Assembly: GCA_013180625.2 (NCBI GenBank)
Contig: SNVD02013903.1
Coordinates: 1 to 64,000, forward strand
DNA length: 64,000 nt
Origin: Boswellia sacra
Lineage: Eukaryota; Streptophyta; Magnoliopsida; Sapindales; Burseraceae
Direction: 5' to 3'
The notes under the pieces were generated by a model, which was given only the letters and a program-made list of their open reading frames with translations, was not told the DNA's origin and searched no databases. Positions 36,100 through 45,155 of the stretch are shown here, piece by piece. A program made the translations under genes and the position numbers. Positions within the stretch are counted from its first letter, which is position 1, and the number at the start of each line of letters is the position of its first letter.

Positions 36100-36340
36100 T
36101 CTAGCGATCAAAAAATTTTTTCAACAGATTATTTTTTTAACACCGACAAAGGGGTCTTGTTCACCAGCGACCGGCAACCTTAATGGAGTGGTTTCCGGCC
36201 ATATTTAAACACTGTAGCAGATTTTTCGATGATCGAAAAATTTTTTCGGTAGACTTTTTTAGCGGAGGCAGAGGCGTTTTGTTCGCCAACGACTGACGAT
36301 CTTAGAGGAGTGGACAGTGACAGTCACCGCTGACCGGAGG
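36100..36340 (-). repeat. ~124-bp tandem repeat in the leader of the Ale-like element
   Basis: GATC(A/G)AAAAAATTTTTTC recurs at about 36107 and 36231. Each is followed by a TTGTTC(A/G)CCA(G/A)CGAC block and a GGAGTGG block. It lies between gag and the primer site, next to the hAT insertion. Confidence 0.65.
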
Positions 36341-36356
36341 TGGGTGATCTCTCGTT

Positions 36357-37093
36357 TAGGGTGGCAATTTTTGACACGACACGAGTTTAAGCGGGTTTGG
36401 GTTTTGGCATATTCGTGTTCGTGTCGTGTTCATGTTGGAGATGTCAACCCATTTAATAATCATGTCGTGTTTGGGTTGAGAGTCTTCGACACGTGAACAC
36501 GATTATGACACGATACGATTATGACACGAACACGATTATGACACGAGTAACACGAATAACACGAATGCATATTCTACACGATTGACAAGATAACACAATT
36601 AACACTAATATTGACACGATTACAAAATAATATTAAATTTAAAAATACTAAACTTAATATTGTAGTTTTAGACATTTTAGTCCCTACATGTATCCAAATT
36701 TTAAAATAAAAATAGAATTTTAAAAACCTAATAAATTTTATAACTTAAGATATTTTTGTCATTTAACAAAAGTTGGAAACTTGATTTTGTAACATGTCAT
36801 AATCGTGTTAACGGGTCATAATCATGTTAACAGGTCATAATCATGTCAATCGGGTCGTGTCAATAATGTAAACATGTTAGACGGGTCGTGTTCGTGTCTA
36901 ACACGAGCATGACCTGTTTATTATTCGTGTTAACGTGTCATGTCGTGTTACCCAGTTAATAATCGTGTCGTGTTCGTGTTGAGTCATAGTGACACGAATA
37001 ATAAACAGGTCGTGTTCGTGTTGGGTCAATCTTTATCATGTCACAGCTCGACACGACACGAACACGACCTGCGAACACGAATTGTCACCCCTA
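36357..37093. mobile_element. Non-autonomous hAT element nested in the copia leader
   Basis: Ends TAGGGTGGCAATT and AATTGTCACCCCTA are inverted repeats. The flanking octamers CTCTCGTT (36349-36356) and CTCTCTTT (37094-37101) match at 7 of 8 positions. Both subterminal zones are dense in GTGTCGTGTT/AACACGACAC words, with a plain AT-rich middle. At 737 bp it has no transposase frame. It inserted after the copia element and is related by its words to 52510-53023. Confidence 0.88.
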
Positions 37094-37179
37094 CTCTCTT
37101 TAGACAGAAATGGTTAGGGTTAGGGTTCGTAATTTTTTTTTTTAATAAAAGAAGAGAATGAAAGGAGGATTATGATCTT

Positions 37180-37191
37180 GCTCTGATACCA
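37180..37191 (-). other. Primer-binding site, initiator tRNA-Met
   Basis: The minus strand reads TGGTATCAGAGC, adjoining the 5' LTR end. Confidence 0.92.
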
Positions 37192-37381
37192 TGTTGAGAG
37201 AGAGGGAGAAACGAATTTAGGAGAAATATTTGATGTATTTTCCATTGCAAAGAGGTATACATATATATAGTATAATAAGGAATCTAAAATAGGAAAGAAA
37301 ATAAAATATGTATCTAGGAAAGAGAATCAAATATGTATCTAATGAGAATACAGTCCTAAATTTCTATATAGAGATTTAACG
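37192..37381 (-). repeat. 5' LTR of the Ale-like element
   Basis: 190 bp. On the minus strand it begins CGTTAAATC instead of TGTTAAATC, so the terminal T has mutated. It ends CTCTCAACA. Confidence 0.9.
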
Positions 37382-37386
37382 ACTAA

Positions 37387-38040
37387 CAAATTTAGCAACA
37401 CTTTTAAGTAACAATATTATCATAGTTTTACTAGCAAGCAAGGCACTCAAATAAACAATATTATCATAGTTTTACTAGCAAGCAAGGCACTCAAATAACT
37501 TGATCACTGAACCAAACATCAATTTGGACATTAGATAGCTTGGTTCATGCTTCAAAGTTACCTAGCTGTCAAAATAAATAGAAGTGTTAATTAACTAAAA
37601 CCCAAATTTAAGGGTAATGGTGATAGTACAAAACGTGATAAACAAATACTCTAAAACCTAGATTTAATTTGCTTGTCCTTGACTAAAACCTAAAAACAAA
37701 ATTATATATATATATATGTATATATATATAGCCCTAACACACATCATTTTCTTAGGTAATCTCTATTACATTTAACAAATGCAATAACTCTCTAAGCTCC
37801 TAACTCCTTGTAGTGGACTTTTTAATAGTTTTGTAAGAGAGAATATAAGACTAAACAACCTCACCAACCTATTAATGTCATGTATTTTACTTCTAAAATG
37901 ATGGTTAACTTATGATTCCTTATCATTATGTATTCTATAGGCTCTTCCTCCTTTGTTTATTACAATTTATTTGTAAGATTATAAACTTCACTTCTATAAG
38001 CTATGATCAAGTTCAGCATCTGGATACATTATAGATTAAT
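37387..38040. other. 3' flank of the NPF gene; tandem duplication and TA repeat
   Basis: A 44-bp unit (starting ACAATATTATC) is duplicated head to tail at 37411-37454 and 37455-37498. A TA microsatellite lies at 37699-37730. The rest should contain the 3' UTR of the NPF gene, without a certain polyadenylation signal. Confidence 0.65.
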
Positions 38041-38864
38041 TTAAACATTGTTTCTGCTTTTATAAACGTAAGATTTAGCAAAATACAAAAATACAACCAA
38101 TTCAATTGCACTAAGTCCAGCAAGTAGCCAATAAAAATAATCAATATGTGCACGATTGAGATTGTCAGCAAACCAGCTATCTTTGCCATGGTCTATTCCA
38201 GTTGCTTTATCAATGATAGAGACAATAAAGCTACTCAAGAAGCTCCCTACCCCAATTATGCTGTAGTAGAGGGAGATGCCAATGCTCCTCAATTCTTCGG
38301 GCACTTGATCATAGAAAAACTCCTGAAGACCAACTATAGTGAACACATATATCTGCCAGCCCAAACAACACATATGGAGGTGCCAACCACCATATACTTA
38401 TTGGAAGTGTCACATTTGGTTCATCAACTAGTCCGTATTCTTTCGCTGTTTCAAGCCTTTTCACTTCAACTAAAGCTGCAACAACCATGGAAATAATTGA
38501 TAAAAGTATCCCGATTCTGATTCTTTGAAGCATTGTAATGCCTGCAGGCTTTTGGGTTAAGGCTCTTGCTATGGGAACAAGAAGTTGGTCATAGATTGGA
38601 ATGAAGACGATAATGGGCACACCGATGAAGAATTGAAGTGTAGCTGCTGGAATGCTGAAGCCTGGGAAGATCTCTCTGTCCATTGTAGCCCCTTGCTTTG
38701 TGAAGAAAGTGGTGGACTGTGCAAACACAGTACCATATATCAGGCATGTGGCCCATACGGGAACAAGCCTCATTACTGCCTTAGCTACTTCAACATCATT
38801 GACACTGCACGGTTTCCCATCTTCCAGTGAATCATCTGTTGCCAACAAAGTTTTGTTGAGGAAC
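38041..38864 (-). pseudogene. NPF gene exon 4, net +1 frameshift
   Basis: It follows acceptor ATCTAG and encodes the second six helices. The frame is good from QFK|FLNKTLLATDD to VLFGLADI, then passes into a short false tail. The correct frame resumes at VFTIVGLQEFFYDQVP and ends at TAA 38043-38041. The break sits in a short AT repeat (CACATATATCTG on the plus strand), a slippage-prone spot. Confidence 0.92.
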
Positions 38865-39061
38865 CTAGATTAACGAAGAATTACGTTAGAAGATTTATGT
38901 TTTCGAATTAAACATATTTTTTTGTTCTGCACACTATCGAATGCATTTAAATCAATGCTAATCACATATAATTTTCAAATTTAATACTAATCACATATTT
39001 TTAAATCATTTTTAAAATAGAAACACAAAATTCATATACGAAAACAGTAGAGCAACAACGC

Positions 39062-39464
39062 TGTTACGTGTGGACGTAACAGACCTGGTTATTGGTCTTT
39101 TGCTAGGAGAAAATCTGTGCCTATTCTTACCTATTGTTGCAAGGGAAGAAAATTAATAAAGAAACAAATGGATGTGGCTGGTCTAATTCGAGGAAGACCA
39201 GGGCCTCCGAAATAAGCTTTTGCTTTTAGTCTAAATTCCTTGCCCTTCATTCCATTCAAGACAATTATTTATACATGTAATTGCAACGGAAGAAAACAAA
39301 AAAATAGGAACAACCCAACAAAAAAGTAGGAACAACCCCTGAAAATCTTGCCCCACTTTGTAGATAATGCTCACTTTATTTGACTTAGTTATCATACCAC
39401 TAAGACTATGTCCACCGAAACTTGGACTCTTATAAATTTATTATTATTATATGAGCACATAACA
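39062..39464 (-). repeat. 3' LTR of the Reina element
   Basis: Minus strand TGTTATGTGCTC...CACACGTAACA, 403 bp; on its inner side the polypurine tract AACGTGGGGGGAG is at 39465-39477. Confidence 0.93.
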
Positions 39465-39494
39465 CTCCCCCCACGTTAAAAAGCTTCCTTGTCC

Positions 39495-42400
39495 TCAAGG
39501 ATTAAATTCTGGATATCTCATTTTTAATTGCACCAAATCTTCCCAAGTTGCTTCAGCTGGTGGCAACCCCTCCCAATGCACTAAAACCTCTTCTTCACCT
39601 TTTCTTGTACGCCTATCTAGGATTGCTAGAGGCATAGGCATAATTGAATCTTTATCTTGAGGTAGAGTTGGCAGATTTGTTTGCACCACTACACTTTCTC
39701 CAATACGTTTCTTCAACAAGGACACATGAAAAATAGGATGTATTTTGGAGCTATCTGGTAACTTCAACTTGTATGCCACTGGTCCCACCTTTTGAATTAT
39801 TTCAAATGGCCCATAAAACCTTGGTGATAGCTTGATATTTCTTTTCATGGCTACTGACACCTGACGATAAGGTTGCAGACGCAGATACACAAAGTCTCCA
39901 ATTTCAAAGCTTTTTTCAATATGTCTGGTATCATATGTCTTCTTCATTCGGTTTTGGGCATTCATCAATTGTTCTCTCAGTTCTTTCATCACTTCATCTC
40001 TATTTCTTAGTGCTAGATCAACGGCTTCCACTTGACTAGTTCCAAGAACATAAGACAATAGTGTAGGCGGCAATTTACCATAGACTATCTCATATGGAGT
40101 CTTCTTGGTTGATGAGTGGACGCTGGTGTTGTAACAATACGCTGCCCAAGGAATCCATTTCACCCATTCTTTTGGTCTATGGCTGGTGAAGCATCTTAAG
40201 TACATCTCTATTGTCCTATTAACTACCTCCGTTTGCCCATCAGTTTGGGGGTGATATGAGGAGCTAAAATTGAAACTGGTTCCCTGCAACTTGAATAATT
40301 CCTTCCAAAATAAACTCGTAAATGTAACATCTCTATCACAAACAATACTTCCAGGCATGCCATATAATTTGAAAATCTGATCAAAGAATACTTGGGCAAT
40401 ACTTATGGCCGTATATGGATGTGAAATTGGGATAAAGTGAGCAAATTTTGACAATCTATCAACAACCACAAAAATAGTTGTCTTCCCTTGAGAACTTGGG
40501 AGACCTTCAATGAAGTCCATTGAGATATCAGTCCATACCTGCAAAGGAATTGGCAATGGATGGAGGAGTCCTGCAGGAGCTGTATTATCTGCCTTGTGTC
40601 TTTGACAAACATCACATTGCTTGATAAAATCTTTTATTGTTTTTCTCATTCCCTTCCAATAAAAAACAGATCTTACCCTTTGCAAAGTCTTGTGATAACC
40701 CTCATGTGCACTTGAATGCATTTCACTCACAATTGGCTGTACTAATTGAGAGTCTTCCAACAAGTAAATTCGGCTTTTGAAATAAAGGACTTTATTTTTA
40801 TACTCCCATGGTCCTACAGCTTCCCCTTGTTCACACAATCTCACTATTTGCTGCAAAGTTGAAATATTTTGTACTTCATCTTGAATAGATTCCAACCATT
40901 GCGGTATTGGAGTGGAAATAGCGGTAATTACTCCACTGTCATTCTGCCTTGAGAGAGCATCTGCCACCACATTTTCTTTTCCTTTTTTATATTCTATGGA
41001 GAAATCATACCCCACTAACTTTGCAAGCCATTTTTCTTGGGCTGTTGTCGTTATCCTTTGTTCCCACAAATGCTTCAAGCTTTTCTGATCAGTCCTTACA
41101 ATGAATTTTCTACCAAGCAAGTATGGCCTCCACTTTTGTACCGCAAGCACTAAAGCCAACATCTCTTTTTCATAAGTAGAAAGTAACAAATTTTTACCTT
41201 GTAAAGCTTGGCTGAAAAAAGCTATTGGCCTTTTATTTTGCTGGAGAACTCCACCAATTCCAAACCCAGAGGCATCGCATTCTACAATAAAGGGTTCTTC
41301 AAAATTCGGTAAGGCTAAAACAGGGGCCTGTGTCATCACCATCTTGAGTTGCTCAAAGGAATCTTCAGCCATATGACTCCACTTGAAATTTCCTTTCTTA
41401 AGCATCTGCGTTAATGGTCTGGCAATTTTTCCATAATCCTTTATAAATTTTCTGTAATACCCTGTCAAGCCTAGAAACCCCCGCAGGCCCTTAACAGTGT
41501 TAGGTTTAGGCCATTCTAACATTGCAGTAATTTTTTCGGGATCTACAACAACCCCTTTACTGGTAATTACATGCCCCAAGTATTTCACCTTCTCCTGCCC
41601 AAATGAACATTTTTCTCTTTTCACAAATAACTTGTTAGTTCTTAAAATAGACAACACAATATGCAAGTGTTCTAAGTGATCTTCCCATGTCTTACTGTAA
41701 ATTAAAATATCATCAAAGAACACTAAAATGAACTTACGAAGAAATTTCTTGAAAATGTCGTTCATCAAGGACTGGAAAGTGGAGGGAGCATTGGTGAGGC
41801 CAAATGGCATTACCATAAATTCATAATGCCCCTGATGAGTGCGAAATGCAGTCTTGACGATGTCATTGGGATTCATTCGGATTTGGTGATAGCCCGATCT
41901 CAAATCCAATTTGGTGAAATATTTAGCTCCATGCAGTTCGTCAAGTAACTCATCTATAATTGGGATTGGGAACTTGTCTTTGACTGTCATCTGATTCAAA
42001 GCTCTGTAGTCAATACAAAGCCTCCAAGATCCATCATGTTTCTTCACAAGTAATACTGGAGAGGAATATGGACTCTGACTAGGCCGAATTATCCCTGCCT
42101 TTAGCATGTCTGAAACTAGCCTCTCAATTTCATTCTTTTGAAAGTGTGGGTACCTATAAGGTCTTACACACACGGGATCACTTTCCTTTTTTAAAGGAAT
42201 CTTATGATCATGTTCCCTTGGTGGTGGGAGCCCACGGGGCTCTTGAAACACATCTTTGAAATCTTGCAACACATATTCAATTTGTGAATTGAACGAAGAC
42301 AATTGAAAATTGGAAGGAAAAGTACCTTGTGGGGCCATCAAAGAGAGAGAACATAGTTGTACCACAACTCCATCTTTTCTTTTCTTTAATTCCTTCTCAA

Positions 42401-43808
42401 TTTCTTGTTCATCCACGTACTTATCTTCTCGAGGTGTCAAGCCCTTAAAAATCACTTCTTTCCCATCGATATTAAACTTCATGCATAATTTGGAAAAATC
42501 CCAAATAATGGGCCCCAATGTTCTCAACCATTGTGCTCCAAGCACAACATCACATCCCTCCAAAGGGAGTAAATAAAGGTCAGCAACAATTGGAATTCCC
42601 TGAATCACCATATAAACCCCTTTACACAATCCCGCACTGGAAAGTTTTTCTCCATTTGCTACTGCCACCTCAAATTTTTCAACCCCAGTAGGATTAATCC
42701 CTATCTTTTTAGCAGCTTTATTGCTAAAAAAATTATGGGTACTTCCCGAATCTACAAGAAAGGTACAAGACTGATTTCCTACCTTTCCTTGGATCTTCAT
42801 GGTTTGAGGGGCCTGAGCACCATAAATTGCATTGAGAGAAACTTCTGGTACTTCCATAATTTCTTCATTTACGTTCTCCTCTTCTCCATCATTGCTCTCT
42901 TCTTCCTCTGGCCATATTCCTTCAATCAAGAACAATTTTTTACATCTGTGTCCTGGACTAAACTTTTCATTGCAGTTGAAGCAAAGCCCCTTTTCTCTTC
43001 TTTCCTTAAGCTTTGTGGGAGTCAACCTTTTCACTGGTATTTGATTCTGATTTTTATTCGGTAGAGCAGCTCTGTTAAATGTTGGTTTCTTTACTTCAAA
43101 GTTGTTTAACCTCCTATTACTTTGAATACGAGACTCATACAGCCTTGCCAAACCAATTGCAGCAGAAAGAGTTGACGGACGGCATGCTTGAACGTCTGTT
43201 TTGATATTATCTTTTAGGCCACTTACAAAACAGCCAACTTGTTGTGCTGGGCTCAATCCTCCTGCTCTGATTAGCAATCTTTCAAATTGGGTTTGGTAAT
43301 CTCTTACCGATCCAATTTGTTGCAATTTTGTTAGATCACCGAAAAAATCTTGAAATTATGTTGGATCATACCTATTATGTAATCCTCCTTTGAAAACTTC
43401 CCATGTGACATTTGGAGATTCTTTTTTTATCAGCTGGAACCACAATTGTGCATCCCCTTCTAAGTTAAATGAAGCTAATGCCACCATTTCTTCTTCAGGT
43501 GTATGGTGAAAATCAAAAAATTGTTCAGCCCTACAAATCCAACTAGTAGGATCGCCTTCCCCATCGTAACGAGGAAAATCAAGTTTGACTGTTTTAGGAT
43601 GATAAGTGTTGAAAGAAGTTTCTCTGCTGGCTCCTCCTTTACGGGCTGCACTATGAGAATTCTCATCTTGTTCATGAGCTTTGGAGAATTGATCAAAACG
43701 AGCATTCATAGCCGCAAACATTTCTTGCATTTCTTTGAGCAGTCGTTCTTGACCTGTTGCAAGAGAACCCACTTCAACTTCTAAACTTTTCAGCTTTTGC
43801 TCCTCCAT
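39495..43808 (-). pseudogene. Reina Gag-Pol polyprotein, one in-frame stop
   Basis: The start is ATG 43808-43806 (MEEQKLKSLEVEVGSL, with a short coiled coil). A TAA at 43358-43356 interrupts Gag between DPT and FQDFF; a change of CAA to TAA is the simplest origin. After that the frame is open for 1276 codons. In order: the rest of Gag, zinc knuckle CFNCNEKFSPGHRC (near 42960), protease LVDSGSTHNFF (near 42750), RT with VFFDDILIYS (near 41715), RNase H (ECDASGFGIGG and later), and integrase with an H2C2 finger (HEGYHKTL...CDVCQRHK). The DDE core shows WTDISMDFIEGLP, VCDRDVTF and HPQTDGQTEVVNRT. A chromodomain closes the frame (VLVHWEGLPPAEATWEDL, 39510-39600). All catalytic motifs are present. 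Readthrough or a functional relative would be needed for activity. Confidence 0.93.
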
Positions 43809-43812
43809 GTCT

Positions 43813-43825
43813 GGCTCTGATACCA
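43813..43825 (-). other. Primer-binding site, initiator tRNA-Met
   Basis: Minus strand TGGTATCAGAGCC, three bases inside the 5' LTR. Confidence 0.92.
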
Positions 43826-43828
43826 AAA

Positions 43829-44231
43829 TGTTACGTGTGGACGTAACAGACCTGGTTATTGGTCTTTTGCTAGGAGAAAATCTGTGCCTATTCTTACCTA
43901 TTGTTGCAAGGGAAGAAAATTAATAAAGAAACAAATGGATGTGGTTGGTCTAATTCGAGGAAGACCAGGGCCTCCGAAATAAGCTTTTGCTTTTAGTCTA
44001 AATTCCTTGCCCTTCATTCCATTCAAGACAATTATTTATACATGTAATTGCAACGGAAGAAAACAAAAAAATAGGAACAACCCAACAAAAAAGTAGGAAC
44101 AACCCCTGAAAATCTTGCCCCACTTTGTAGATAATGCTCACTTTATTTGACTTACTTATCATAACACTAAGACTAGGTCCACCGAAACTTAGACTCTTAT
44201 AAATTTATTATTATTATATGAGCACATAACA
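43829..44231 (-). repeat. 5' LTR of the Reina element
   Basis: 403 bp; it differs from the 3' LTR at five single positions (one near 43944, four between about 44150 and 44200). Confidence 0.93.
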
Positions 44232-44235
44232 CTTA

Positions 44236-44582
44236 TATTACGATCCACATCGACTAAGTATGGGATTAGTTGGTGGCTTATAAGCCTATGGGCACCCTCC
44301 CCTTACAAGCCGGTTTTTAAGGGTGAGTTCTACCCATGGGTTTGTAACAATTGGTATCAGAGCTAGCCCACGCGAGGCCCACGTTGCGGAGGGGGCGACC
44401 TGGGAAGGGGCGACCTGGAAAGGCCAGAGTGGGCCGCCGTGGACGTCGGTGTCGGAAGCGTGGTGGTATATTACGATCCACATCGACTAAGTATGGGATT
44501 AGTTGGTGGCTTATAAGCCTATGGGCACCCTCCCCTTACAAGCCGGTTTTTAAGGGTGAGTTCTACCCATGGGTTTGTAACA
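44236..44582 (+). mobile_element. TRIM (miniature LTR retrotransposon)
   Basis: Two identical 114-bp direct repeats (44236-44349 and 44469-44582) flank 119 bp of GC-rich non-coding sequence. TGGTATCAGAGC, an initiator tRNA-Met primer site, lies at 44352-44363. Each LTR begins TATTACGATCC and ends GTTTGTAACA; the end predicts a TGTTAC start, so position 2 is changed in both copies. It has no coding capacity. It lies in intron 3 in the orientation opposite to the gene, between the Reina LTR and the exon 3 donor. No target duplication is seen. Confidence 0.88.
44352..44363 (+). other. TRIM primer-binding site
   Basis: TGGTATCAGAGC three bases after the left TRIM LTR ends in TAACA. Confidence 0.88.
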
Positions 44583-44601
44583 ATGCCCTTATTTCTCTTA
44601 C

Positions 44602-45155
44602 TTGAACTGCTGAGAACTTTGTTGAAGCAGCAAGGTTTCTTGAGCTTCATCTTCACTAGCCCTCTTGATCACCAGAGTAGTTCTCCGGTTTTTTAATGCT
44701 ACAAGAAACACTCGACCAATTCTTACAAATGGGTTTTTCTCAGTACTTTTAATACTATATCTATAAGTCTTTGTTCCAAGCAAAAAAACAAGAAGTGCAG
44801 CTACCATCACTGCAAAGGGTACTCCGAATCCAAGAACCCAATTGAGGTTATCTTGGATATAAACTACAACAACAAGTGTCAACATAACGCCCATTGATAA
44901 ACTGAAATACCACCAATTGAAAAAGGATCTTTTGGCTTTGCTTTCCTCTGAGTTCTGTTCATCAAATTGATCAGCACCAAAAGCTTGAAGGCAAGGCTTG
45001 TGCCCCCCTTGCCCAAATGCTATTAGATACAGAGAGAAGAAAAATATAATTATCTGAATCTCAGAGGGAGAACATGGTTTGTTACTCTTATTATTTTCAC
45101 AATCTGCACTGCTGAGAGATGTTAGCAGAGCTGAAAGAGTCACCAAGCCCAGTCC
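44602..45155 (-). CDS. NPF gene exon 3
   Basis: It runs from acceptor CACAG to donor GTAAG. It encodes helices 3-6 (LYLIAFGQGGHKPCLQAFGA, then DQFDEQ and SFFNWWYFSLSMGVML, then WVLGFGVPFAVMVAALLVF) and the start of the long cytosolic loop. Its donor site lies only 19 bp from the TRIM in intron 3. Confidence 0.93.

Larger units (their letters stand above)
31645..37381 (-). mobile_element. Ty1/copia element with 190-bp LTRs (Ale-like), carrying a hAT insertion
   Basis: The 5-bp duplication ACTAA (31640-31644 and 37382-37386) defines both ends. On the minus strand the order is 5' LTR, tRNA-iMet primer site, leader, gag, protease, integrase, RT, RNase H, polypurine tract, 3' LTR. Frames are interrupted in about eight places, so it is inactive. 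A hAT element (36357-37093) sits in the leader. Aligning the LTRs by eye gives about 12 differences in 190 bp. Short LTRs suggest the Ale/Retrofit lineage, which is inference. Confidence 0.92.
39062..44231 (-). mobile_element. Reina-type chromovirus (Ty3/gypsy), nearly intact, in NPF intron 3
   Basis: 5170 bp in the same orientation as the host gene. 403-bp LTRs lie at each end, with a tRNA-iMet primer site, a single gag-pol frame and a polypurine tract. I count 5 differences between the LTRs, so the insertion is young relative to its neighbours. The flanking pentamers AACGC and CTTAT do not match, so the expected target duplication is missing. Compact size and a C-terminal chromodomain place it with Reina-like chromoviruses. 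Confidence 0.92.

Noticed and set aside
38146..38496. 116-residue plus-strand frame (also 38585-38873)
   Set aside because: Antisense shadow of NPF exon 4.
42310..43064. Plus-strand frames of 70-109 residues
   Set aside because: Antisense of the Reina gag-pol frame.
44236..44582. Cassandra-type TRIM with 5S rRNA sequence
   Set aside because: No 5S-like internal promoter is visible in the 114-bp LTRs.
44351..44605. Arg/Gly-rich plus-strand frame of 84 residues
   Set aside because: It spans the GC-rich TRIM interior and an LTR; TRIMs are non-coding.
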